Assembly (NCBI GenBank): GCA_030539595.1
Contig: JAUNXW010000113.1
Span: 1-5,548, forward strand
From: Methanocorpusculum sp.
GTDB taxonomy: Archaea; Halobacteriota; Methanomicrobia; Methanomicrobiales; Methanocorpusculaceae
Length of the DNA: 5,548 nucleotides
Direction of reading: 5' to 3'
Positions 1 through 5,504 of the stretch are shown here, one piece after another (position 1 is the first letter of the stretch; each line of letters opens with the position of its first letter). The notes beneath the pieces were generated by a model. It searched no databases and was not told the DNA's origin. It saw nothing but the letters and a program-made list of their open reading frames with translations. The position numbers and the translations under genes are program-made.

Positions 1-371
1 TTGTTTTTATCGCTGCCGGTCTGGCAGTTTTTTCGGCGGGCTGTGTTTCACCCAACACCCCAAGTCATCCGTCAGAAGTCATAGACCCCGCAACAGCGCT
101 TATAGGAGAATGGAAGAGCGCAGATACATATACAGTATCATCTGGAGAAGTCTATCTGGTTTACACGTTCAATAAAGACAACACGGGAACAGCGGGAAAT
201 GAACTCAATGGCGAAGTTCCTAAAACCATCGAGGTCTACTGGGGATACAACGAAGCAGATAAAAACTATGCTGTAGGTTATGTCTCATCACAGAGCGTTG
301 AACTGTTTACAATGTCTTCGGACGGAAAAACCATCTACAACTCAAACAAAGAAAAATTTAATAAAGTTTAA
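1..371 (+). CDS. Small secreted lipoprotein, 5' end missing
   Basis: The gene enters from the left edge, with its first complete codon at base 3, and ends at TAA 369-371; 122 residues are visible. They begin inside a hydrophobic signal segment (VFIAAGLAVF) followed by the lipobox FSAGC, so the mature protein should start at that cysteine and be lipid-anchored on the outer face of the cytoplasmic membrane. After a Pro/Ser-rich linker comes a single domain of about 95 residues. It opens with a LIGEWKS motif and has alternating hydrophobic strands and a YTFNKDNTGTAG turn. This resembles the small lipocalin-like beta-barrel domains of the LIGxWxS type, but the match is from memory and the function is unknown. 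Only the start codon and a few signal-peptide residues should be missing. The gene converges on the MBL gene, with 15 bases between the two stops. Confidence 0.85.
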   Translation, partial: VFIAAGLAVFSAGCVSPNTPSHPSEVIDPATALIGEWKSADTYTVSSGEVYLVYTFNKDNTGTAGNELNGEVPKTIEVYWGYNEADKNYAVGYVSSQSVELFTMSSDGKTIYNSNKEKFNKV

Positions 372-373
372 TC

Positions 374-382
374 TTTTTTTTT
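374..382 (+). terminator. T9 tract after the lipoprotein gene
   Basis: Nine consecutive T residues lie two bases after the TAA of the lipoprotein gene, with no GC-rich hairpin before them. A bare U-run is the usual archaeal termination signal, so this probably ends the rightward transcript before it reads into the convergent MBL gene. The minus strand here is an A-run and would not stop the opposing transcript. Confidence 0.6.
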
Positions 383-386
383 AGAT

Positions 387-1352
387 TTATTCTTTCTGTG
401 GATTATTAAAACACGCCCCGTGTCCACCGCAGACAATCCATCCCTTATCTCCAATCAGATTATAAACCTCCTGTCTTTCAAGCAGAGCTTTTTTTGAATC
501 CTGATTAACGCTTCTGATGACATACGGCGCAAATTTATTGAACTCTTTCTGACCGTCTGTTAAATCCGCTGTATTAATGAGAGTATCTCCCGTAAAAATC
601 AGTTCGAGTTCTCTACACAGAAAAACAATCGAACCGTCAACATGACCGCCGGACGTTTCGTAAAATTCAAAGATGAAGCCGCTGAAATCACGGTTTCCTA
701 TAAACGAAAGAGGCTTGGATAAATCAGGTTCTGCTGTGTTAAGAGCCTTCATATTTGAAGTATCGGGCGCGATATCATCACAAAGAATACTGCTTATTCG
801 ATAAAACGGAGCACGTGTATGATTTGCTTCTCTTAAATCGTCCTCTCCTTTTCTCTTTCTCACAAAATTTTCATAGGTTGTCCTGCTCATGAAAATATTA
901 TCGAAGACAGATAAAAGCCCGCAGTGATCCATATCCATATGTGTCAGAATCAAATCTTTTTCGCGGGTATCGAAATCCGGGATGATTTTTAGGATTACAT
1001 TATGAAGTTCTTCTTTGTAGCACGGATAACCCGCATCGACTGCAAGAAGAGATTTATCGAAGTCAAGAATATAAGTTGTGCTGCCGCAGGGAGGTTCGAT
1101 TGACCAAAGTTTTATTCCTTTAATATCTCGCGAAGCAATTCTTGTTACGTATCCGCTTCCTTTGCACTCTTTTAAAAAATCGGCGTATGTCAGAATATAT
1201 GAAAATGTTTTTTCATGCGGTTCGTTAATTGCGCAAAGATTTTTTCTGATGATTTCAGCATTGTTAGCAAGTTTATTTCTGTCCGCTTCGGATAACGAAC
1301 AGGAAGCGGAAATTATTTCCGCAAGAGCCTCAGACGATGTTATTTTTTCCAA
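387..1352 (-). CDS. Metallo-beta-lactamase-fold hydrolase
   Basis: This 321-residue cytoplasmic protein starts with TTG (1350-1352). AGGAG lies six bases upstream, and no in-frame ATG gives a plausible alternative. About 75 N-terminal residues have no recognised domain. The MBL fold then begins with GSTTYILDFDKSLLAVDAGYP (about residues 90-110). The metal-binding motif is THMDMDHCG (H138, D140, D142, H143); other ligands are H237 in GGHVDGS, D256 in FTGDTL and H311 in the C-terminal GGHG. The canonical motif is HxHxDH, so the second histidine is aspartate here. This HxDxDH variant occurs in other MBL hydrolases and probably still binds two metals. The substrate cannot be inferred; thioester, lactone or phosphodiester hydrolysis are all possible. 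The gene follows the decarboxylase by 12 bases and should be cotranscribed with it. Fold assignment is firm, reaction unknown. Confidence 0.9.
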   Translation of the reverse strand: MEKITSSEALAEIISASCSLSEADRNKLANNAEIIRKNLCAINEPHEKTFSYILTYADFLKECKGSGYVTRIASRDIKGIKLWSIEPPCGSTTYILDFDKSLLAVDAGYPCYKEELHNVILKIIPDFDTREKDLILTHMDMDHCGLLSVFDNIFMSRTTYENFVRKRKGEDDLREANHTRAPFYRISSILCDDIAPDTSNMKALNTAEPDLSKPLSFIGNRDFSGFIFEFYETSGGHVDGSIVFLCRELELIFTGDTLINTADLTDGQKEFNKFAPYVIRSVNQDSKKALLERQEVYNLIGDKGWIVCGGHGACFNNPQKE

Positions 1353-1358
1353 AATATG

Positions 1359-1363
1359 CTCCT
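1359..1363 (-). promoter_or_regulatory. Shine-Dalgarno site that fixes the TTG start
   Basis: AGGAG on the minus strand sits six bases before the TTG at 1350-1352, inside the 12-base gap after the decarboxylase stop codon. It supports the non-ATG start and translation of the MBL protein as the second gene of a shared mRNA. Confidence 0.75.
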
Positions 1364-1364
1364 G

Positions 1365-2807
1365 TTATTTTCCTACAGTAATCTCGCCGTCTTCGTTTAC
1401 GCCGATTACTTTCTCTCCAGAATCACGAAGTTTTTTAATGTATTCAATGACATTTTCATTAAGTCTTTCACCCGGACAGACAAATGGTATCCCCGGAGGA
1501 TAGGGAATAATCGAAGAAGCGCAGATTCTTCCCGCTCCATTCAGAAGAGGTATCCTTGTTTTTTCCTTTGGAACTTCGCAGAGTTCAAGTTTTTCTTCAA
1601 ACACGGCATTAACGCTTTCCCTTTTGTAAGCCGACGGCTTTCCGTAATATTTCGCACTGATTTCTTTCAAAGCTGCAAGAAGTTTATCCATATCGGAAAG
1701 AGTGTTTCCTATTCCCGTCATACACATCAGAATATTTCCTGTTGTGAGCTCTGCAAAAATCCCGCGTGACATTAACTCTTCTTCAAGGTGAGCCGCATCA
1801 AGTCCCGCACCGCTCATGTCAAGATTTATTTTTGTGATGTCAAGTCTGATTTCTTTTTTTGAGGCGAATGGATTTCCAATAACCTCAAGCCCTTTGATGT
1901 TTACCGCTTCAGAGTAGAAATGCATCAGGTTTTCGTGCCACTCTGAAAATACTGTTTTCTTGTGGTCACGAATGATATTTGCATTAATATCAAGCGACGC
2001 CATTAGGAGATATGAAGGGCTTGTTGACTGAATCATCTGAAGTTTGTCTTCCAGAGTGTAGCGGTCAACTTTTTCCGAGTTGAGATTTATTACAGCGCTC
2101 TGGGTAAATGAGGCAAGAGTTTTGTGAATTGAGTTTACGGATATGTCAGCGCCGCCGGCTTCGGCAGATATCGGCATATTTGAAAATCCGCTGTCCCTGA
2201 AAAATTTCAGATGAGCGCCGTGAGCCTGGTCGACAATAAGAATTTTGTTATGTCTGTGAACAACTTCTGCGATTTTTTCGATGTCTGAACAAATTCCGTA
2301 ATAATTCGGTGATGGAATGATAACCGCTTCCGCATCAGGATTTTCACTGAGATGTTTTTCGATTTCCTCTGCTGTGATTTCTCCGGAAATTCCATATTCG
2401 TGAATCATTTCAGGGTATGCATACACAGGCTGAATATCTGCAAGAACGAGCGCGTTGTATATTGATTTGTGGCAGTTTCTTGCCATGATGAGTTTGCGCC
2501 CTTTGGGAACAGACGCCATTATGGCTGCAATTACTCCGGAGCTTGTTCCGTTGATTAACAGATATGAACGCTTTACTTTGTAAAGTTCGGCGTATTTTTC
2601 CTGAACGGTTTTGATGATTCCTTCGGTCTGGAAGAGATTATCTGCTCCGGGAATTTCTGTTATGTCGTTGTCGGGTATTTTTTTCAGGAAATATTCATAT
2701 CCGAATCTTTTGTATATTGCCGAGCCTTTGTGACCAGGCATATGAAAAGAAACGGTTTTTTTATCTGCGTGTTCGCAGATAAAATCAACTATGGATTTTG
2801 CGGTCAT
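1365..2807 (-). CDS. PLP-dependent Orn/Lys/Arg decarboxylase
   Basis: This 480-residue enzyme of the fold-type I Orn/Lys/Arg decarboxylase family should release CO2 from a basic amino acid to give a polyamine or its precursor in the cytoplasm. Family signatures appear in order: HMPGHKG (22-28), NGTSSG (86-91, cofactor phosphate region), VDQAHGAH (192-199, with D193 and H196 near the PLP ring), SIHKTL with the Schiff-base lysine K229, and the C-terminal-domain motif PYPPGIPFVCPGE (435-447). The length matches the short, wingless form typified by Bacillus SpeA (about 490 residues), not the long E. coli inducible enzymes. Arginine, lysine and ornithine cannot be told apart by eye. The start at ATG 2805-2807 is chosen because family similarity begins there and a TATA-like box lies about 33 bases upstream. 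The frame stays open to 2948, but the extra 47 residues look untranslated. The MBL gene follows after 12 bases. Confidence 0.92.
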   Translation of the reverse strand: MTAKSIVDFICEHADKKTVSFHMPGHKGSAIYKRFGYEYFLKKIPDNDITEIPGADNLFQTEGIIKTVQEKYAELYKVKRSYLLINGTSSGVIAAIMASVPKGRKLIMARNCHKSIYNALVLADIQPVYAYPEMIHEYGISGEITAEEIEKHLSENPDAEAVIIPSPNYYGICSDIEKIAEVVHRHNKILIVDQAHGAHLKFFRDSGFSNMPISAEAGGADISVNSIHKTLASFTQSAVINLNSEKVDRYTLEDKLQMIQSTSPSYLLMASLDINANIIRDHKKTVFSEWHENLMHFYSEAVNIKGLEVIGNPFASKKEIRLDITKINLDMSGAGLDAAHLEEELMSRGIFAELTTGNILMCMTGIGNTLSDMDKLLAALKEISAKYYGKPSAYKRESVNAVFEEKLELCEVPKEKTRIPLLNGAGRICASSIIPYPPGIPFVCPGERLNENVIEYIKKLRDSGEKVIGVNEDGEITVGK

Positions 2808-2834
2808 TGTGTAATAGAATTTTATTCGCTGATG

Positions 2835-2844
2835 TATTATAATT
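2835..2844 (-). promoter_or_regulatory. TATA-like box of the decarboxylase-MBL unit
   Basis: The minus strand reads AATTATAATA here, centred about 33 bases before the decarboxylase ATG. With the usual archaeal spacing of about 26 bases from box to start site, transcription would begin near 2813, leaving a leader of about six bases. No Shine-Dalgarno sequence precedes the ATG, which fits a nearly leaderless mRNA. Confidence 0.5.
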
Positions 2845-2870
2845 GCTGTCTGTGAATTATTTAGACGGCA
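2844..2870. promoter_or_regulatory. Operator-like imperfect dyad next to the TATA box
   Basis: The arms TGCTGTCT (2844-2851) and AGACGGCA (2863-2870) match as an inverted repeat at 7 of 8 positions, with 11 bases between them and centres about 19 bases apart, close to two helical turns. On the minus strand the dyad lies directly upstream of, and touching, the TATA-like box, where the transcription factor B recognition element would be. A dimeric regulator bound here could control the decarboxylase. This is an inference from symmetry and position only. Confidence 0.3.
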
Positions 2871-2911
2871 GAGGTTTTTGAATTTAATATACGGGCAAAA
2901 AGAACATAAAC

Positions 2912-2949
2912 AAAAATAATAAAAAAAGTGAATCCATATAAGATTCACT
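2912..2949 (-). terminator. Hairpin plus T-tract terminator of the methyltransferase gene
   Basis: On the minus strand, ten bases after the methyltransferase stop codon, a perfect 8-bp stem (AGTGAATC / GATTCACT) encloses a 7-base loop. Six T residues follow directly, then further T-rich sequence. This is the layout of a bacterial intrinsic terminator, and the U-run alone would also serve in an archaeon. It should separate the methyltransferase transcript from the decarboxylase-MBL unit downstream. Confidence 0.75.
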
Positions 2950-2959
2950 CGTCTAAAAA

Positions 2960-3676
2960 TTATTTTCTGAAAAGGATTATCGCAATGAAGTTCAGATATT
3001 TTCCGCCGCCGGCTTCCATTGTTTTTCTGTCGCCTTTCGCGTATTCGTTATCGCATTTCAGCCAGTCGTTCCAGACTTCTTCGTTACTCTCCATCTCATG
3101 AATCGAAACTATTTCGGCTTCGGGTGTCGCGCTGATGATATCTTTCCAGTAGGCAGTATCGTGGATATAATCAAGCTGCTCAGGAGTCCATGACAGCAGA
3201 AGTTCTTTTGGGAGATTATCATGCAGGTCTTTTTTCATTCCTGGAACTGCGATGTAAATATATCCGCCGTGTTTTACAAAAGGCAGAAGTTTGTTTCCGA
3301 GATATTCTTTATCTCGCCCGAAGTAGTTGTATGAATCCATACAGACCACAGCATCAAAAAATTCCTCCGCGAAAGGAAGTTCATTTGCATCAGCGTGGAT
3401 TGGGATAATTTTGTTTTTGTCAAGTCCCATCGTTTCAAAGAACTTCATGTTCTCGCTTGGATTACTCCATAAATCCGAAGCAAACACACGGAAGCCGTAT
3501 TCTTTCACCAAAAATACCGATGTTATTCCCTGACCGCTTCCCAAATCCATGACTGTTGAACCTGTTGGGATTTTGTTGTTTTCAAGGAGCTCTTCTGTTA
3601 ATTTTATCGGGTTTGGACCCATTATCTTTTCGTTGACAATTTTTGTGTCGTATTTTTTTGATCTTTTGTATTCCAT
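2960..3676 (-). CDS. Class I SAM-dependent methyltransferase
   Basis: This 238-residue soluble protein has a Rossmann-type methyltransferase core. Motif I is VMDLGSGQG (42-50), which binds SAM; the acidic residue ending strand 2 is D68 in ASDLW; DANELPF (96-102) is the adenine-side motif; FDAVVCMDSYNYFG (107-120) is motif IV; and LLPFVKHGGYIYIAVPG (130-146) covers the later strands. The N-terminal MGPNPIKLTEELL and the C-terminal WNDWLKCDNEYAKGDRKTMEAGGGKY regions are, as I recall, conserved in a Firmicutes and archaeal family often labelled only as SAM-dependent methyltransferase, so the protein looks complete. The acceptor is unknown; small molecule, lipid and metalloid are all possible. 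The ATG at 3674-3676 is supported by GAGGT nine bases upstream. It is divergent from the DUF3795 gene and ends in its own terminator, so it is probably transcribed alone. Confidence 0.9.
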   Translation of the reverse strand: MEYKRSKKYDTKIVNEKIMGPNPIKLTEELLENNKIPTGSTVMDLGSGQGITSVFLVKEYGFRVFASDLWSNPSENMKFFETMGLDKNKIIPIHADANELPFAEEFFDAVVCMDSYNYFGRDKEYLGNKLLPFVKHGGYIYIAVPGMKKDLHDNLPKELLLSWTPEQLDYIHDTAYWKDIISATPEAEIVSIHEMESNEEVWNDWLKCDNEYAKGDRKTMEAGGGKYLNFIAIILFRK

Positions 3677-3685
3677 TTTTTTATT

Positions 3686-3690
3686 ACCTC
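3686..3690 (-). promoter_or_regulatory. Shine-Dalgarno site of the methyltransferase
   Basis: GAGGT on the minus strand stands nine bases before the ATG at 3674-3676, separated from it by an A-rich spacer. It implies a leadered mRNA, unlike the neighbouring genes that appear almost leaderless, and so places the start of transcription well upstream. Confidence 0.65.
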
Positions 3691-3705
3691 AATTTTTTTG
3701 CCGTT

Positions 3706-3764
3706 GACACTGAAGATTTATGCGACCGCTTCAAAGAGCGGCACAATAAATCTTCTTCGACACT
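3706..3764. repeat. Palindrome bracketed by GACACT direct repeats
   Basis: GACACT occurs at 3706-3711, abutting the left arm of the hairpin at 3712-3755, and again at 3759-3764, three bases beyond the right arm. A palindrome between short direct copies is the layout of a miniature inverted-repeat element with target duplication. The repeat is only 6 bp and not flush on the right, so chance is a real alternative. Confidence 0.3.
3712..3755 (-). promoter_or_regulatory. Strong hairpin in the probable methyltransferase 5' leader
   Basis: Read on the minus strand, the arms are GAAGATTTA-T-TGTG-CCGCT and AGCGG-T-CGCA-TAAATCTTC around a CTTTGA loop. They form 18 base pairs (9 + 4 + 5) broken only by one single-base bulge on each side. 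The middle block needs one U-G wobble on the minus-strand RNA; in plus-strand RNA the same position is a C-A mismatch, so the fold favours the leftward transcript. It lies about 21 bases upstream of the GAGGT ribosome site. No T-tract follows on either strand, so it is not an intrinsic terminator. It could be a translation or mRNA-stability element, or a dispersed palindromic repeat; it matches no riboswitch class I know. Confidence 0.5.
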
Positions 3765-3800
3765 CTCTCCAAAACACCGTATGTTATTTTCATATTTGTC

Positions 3801-3813
3801 ATAATTATTTATT
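3801..3813 (-). promoter_or_regulatory. Possible TATA box of the methyltransferase
   Basis: The minus strand reads AATAAATAATTAT. Typical archaeal spacing would start transcription near 3781 and give a leader of about 105 bases that includes the 3712-3755 hairpin and the GAGGT site. The region is AT-rich, so other boxes are possible. Confidence 0.3.
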
Positions 3814-3857
3814 CGTCGCGAAAATATTTCAGGATTCTTAAATACTCTTGAATCTAT

Positions 3858-3865
3858 TTTTATAT
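3858..3865 (+). promoter_or_regulatory. TATA box of the DUF3795 gene
   Basis: TTTTATAT is close to the archaeal consensus TTTATATA and is centred about 37 bases before the ATG at 3899. The predicted transcription start near 3888 leaves a leader of about 11 bases. A weak GGT five bases before the ATG is the only ribosome-site candidate. Confidence 0.5.
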
Positions 3866-3898
3866 CTAAAGCGTCAATATATCGTTATTCGGTAAATC

Positions 3899-4444
3899 AT
3901 GAAAGACTTTGCCAGACAGAATCAATTATTATCTCTTTGCGGTCTGAACTGCGGTCTGTGCCCAATGAATCTTGGAAAATACTGCCCGGGCTGCGGAGGA
4001 GGAGAAGGGAATCACTCCTGCGCAGTTGCTCGATGCGGAATTGAACACAATAACCCTGAATACTGTTTTGAATGCGGTAATTACCCTTGCAATAAATATG
4101 AACATATAGATGATTATGATTCATTTATCACTCATCAGAGGCAGAAAGCAGATTTAAAAAAAGCAAAGAAGGGAGGGATTGAAAATTACAATAACTGCCA
4201 GAGAGAAAAAGTTGAGATTTTAAAAACTCTGCTGAGCGAATACAATGACGGACGAAGAAAGACATTCTTTTGTCTGGCGGTAAATTTGCTTGAACTATCG
4301 GATATTAAATCGGCATTAATCAGAATAGAAGAAAAAGATATGGACGGCTTCACGCTAAAAGAAAAAAGTGAGTTCGCTGTGAGTGTGTTTAATGAAACCG
4401 CAGAAAAGAAAAATATCAGACTGAAATTGATTAAGAAAAAATAA
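3899..4444 (+). CDS. Cysteine-rich DUF3795-type protein
   Basis: This 181-residue protein has twelve cysteines, ten of them in the first 64 residues: C14, C18, C21, C29, C32, C41, C46, C56, C59 and C64, with C100 and C125 further on. The opening CGLNCGLCP and following YCPGCGGG are the hallmark of the DUF3795 family, small proteins common in methanogens and anaerobic bacteria and thought to bind zinc or an iron-sulfur cluster through these cysteines. No function is established for the family. The C-terminal half is lysine-rich and helical, ending in a basic KLIKKK tail. There is no signal peptide, so it should be cytoplasmic. The ATG start agrees with the point where family similarity begins and with the upstream TATA box. 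It is divergent from the methyltransferase and converges on the hydrolase. Confidence 0.85.
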   Translation: MKDFARQNQLLSLCGLNCGLCPMNLGKYCPGCGGGEGNHSCAVARCGIEHNNPEYCFECGNYPCNKYEHIDDYDSFITHQRQKADLKKAKKGGIENYNNCQREKVEILKTLLSEYNDGRRKTFFCLAVNLLELSDIKSALIRIEEKDMDGFTLKEKSEFAVSVFNETAEKKNIRLKLIKKK

Positions 4445-4459
4445 TTCGAAAAAAATTAT
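4435..4459 (-). terminator. Short AT hairpin and T-tract ending the hydrolase gene
   Basis: On the minus strand, ATAATT and AATTAT (4459-4454 and 4446-4441) can pair around a T-rich loop, and five further T residues follow. The element overlaps the hydrolase stop codon and the end of the convergent DUF3795 gene. The stem is weak, so the T-runs are probably the working part. The plus strand has no T-run here, so I cannot place a terminator for the DUF3795 gene. Confidence 0.4.
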
Positions 4460-5343
4460 GGAGAATAAGTTTCATCCATATTCAAAAAGAGTTTGATGCA
4501 CTCGCTTGAACGAATTGGAATTTCTGACCAGATTCTGTGACTGCAGTCTTTAAATCTAATAAGCCATGCGCCGTCAATTTCTCCCGCAACATCGACTGAA
4601 CCCTGCTGAGGTGTAATCGTATCCGCTGTTCCAACCAAAACCATAACATCTTTATCGACATTTTTCAATTCGTCAAATACGCCCTGATAATTTATCATCG
4701 CAATCGATTCGCGGTAAATTCCATTGGGTGTGTTTTTATCAGCGGCGGCTGTCATAATTGTATTTTTAATACCTTCAGCTCCCTCGTAGTAGATGTTTGG
4801 AATTGTTGAGACAATTACAGCCTTGCTGATGTTTTCCGGATATTCAACAATAAGGAGTTGAGTTAAAACACTGCCCATTGAGTGACCTAAAACATTGAAT
4901 TTTTCATATCCGAGTGAGTTCATGAGTTTCACGCAGTCGTCTGCGAGCTGAATAAATTCATATTGTTCTCCGTTATCGGTTGAGTATCCCATACCTCTGT
5001 GGTCGTAAATGTAGACATGATAGTCTTCTGCAAGCGAGTAAACGAATTCACCGCTCCATTTATCCATTTCACCTGTGTATCCCATTATAAGAATCAGAGG
5101 CTCATTGTTTTTATCTCCGAACTCACGATAGGCAAGTTTTGCACCGTTTACATCAGCATAAGAGATTGTTGTGTTTACGAGTTTATTGTTCAGCTCTGTT
5201 TCAATGAATGTATATAATTCATCGAAATCAATCGTCGATACTGTTTCATTCTGCTGATGTGAAACATCAAGAGTTACACATCCTGCTGAAATAAGAAATA
5301 TCACTGCGATGCACAAACAGATAAGAGGTTTTAAAAATTTCAT
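4456..5343 (-). CDS. Lipoprotein alpha/beta hydrolase
   Basis: This 295-residue protein begins with a basic residue pair, a hydrophobic segment and the lipobox ISAGC, so C22 should be lipidated and the enzyme held on the outer face of the membrane. A linker of about 40 residues leads to an alpha/beta hydrolase core: LILIMGYTG (83-91, oxyanion-hole loop, with MG where HG is usual), DHRGMGYS (114-121), the nucleophile elbow GHSMGS with S155, the acid D241 in GTADTITP, and H269 in DCSHRIW. The catalytic triad is therefore complete. Only 86 residues separate serine and aspartate, so the cap domain is short. This suggests an esterase, peptidase S33-like or haloperoxidase-like enzyme; the substrate is unknown. 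The ATG start is fixed by the signal peptide. Its neighbours give no functional clue and it is probably transcribed alone. Confidence 0.9.
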   Translation of the reverse strand: MKFLKPLICLCIAVIFLISAGCVTLDVSHQQNETVSTIDFDELYTFIETELNNKLVNTTISYADVNGAKLAYREFGDKNNEPLILIMGYTGEMDKWSGEFVYSLAEDYHVYIYDHRGMGYSTDNGEQYEFIQLADDCVKLMNSLGYEKFNVLGHSMGSVLTQLLIVEYPENISKAVIVSTIPNIYYEGAEGIKNTIMTAAADKNTPNGIYRESIAMINYQGVFDELKNVDKDVMVLVGTADTITPQQGSVDVAGEIDGAWLIRFKDCSHRIWSEIPIRSSECIKLFLNMDETYSP

Positions 5344-5368
5344 TAGATTGTAATTATGAGTTAATGTG

Positions 5369-5377
5369 ATTTATAGG
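5369..5377 (-). promoter_or_regulatory. TATA-like box of the hydrolase gene
   Basis: The minus strand reads CCTATAAAT, centred about 30 bases before the ATG at 5341-5343. The expected transcription start near 5347 would leave a leader of about four bases. No Shine-Dalgarno sequence is present, which fits leaderless translation. Confidence 0.5.
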
Positions 5378-5475
5378 TTATTGAAAATTATTAATTTGTT
5401 CAAGAGTTTGTACAATTGTGATTAAATCCGTTAGACAAGAATTTAATGATGATATTATTGTTATGTTGAACTTTG

Positions 5476-5504
5476 AAATTATTTAGCGAGACACCAAATA
5501 ATTT
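5476..5504. repeat. Perfect 9-bp inverted repeat in the AT-rich right end
   Basis: AAATTATTT (5476-5484) and AAATAATTT (5496-5504) are exact reverse complements around an 11-base loop. No T-tract follows on either strand, so it is not an obvious terminator. It could be a regulator site for a gene beyond the right edge, or chance in AT-rich DNA. I see no gene between 5344 and 5548. Confidence 0.3.

Noticed and set aside
1078..1769. Two overlapping rightward open frames opposite the MBL and decarboxylase genes.
   Set aside because: They are antisense to well-supported coding sequence, have no plausible ribosome site or recognisable domain, and their composition is that of a reverse-strand shadow.
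2808..2948. The decarboxylase frame stays open upstream and could add 47 N-terminal residues.
   Set aside because: The extension overlaps the methyltransferase terminator and the TATA-like box, has low-complexity Phe/Tyr/Cys/Ile-rich composition, and lies before the point where family similarity begins.
3833..3854. GATTC...GAATC inverted repeat in the divergent intergenic region.
   Set aside because: Only 5 bp with a 12-base loop in AT-rich DNA; expected by chance.
3691..3898. Possible small gene or pseudogene between the divergent genes.
   Set aside because: Visual reading found no sustained frame with a start, ribosome site or recognisable protein fragment; promoters and the hairpin account for most of the stretch.
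3897..4124. A leftward open frame opposite the DUF3795 gene.
   Set aside because: It is antisense to the conserved cysteine motif region and shows no family signature.
5381..5403. Near-palindrome TTGAA...TTCAA upstream of the hydrolase promoter.
   Set aside because: The arms match only with a 2-base insertion and are almost pure A/T; not distinguishable from background.
5408..5415. The 8-bp palindrome TTGTACAA.
   Set aside because: Too short and isolated to call an operator without a second copy or conservation.
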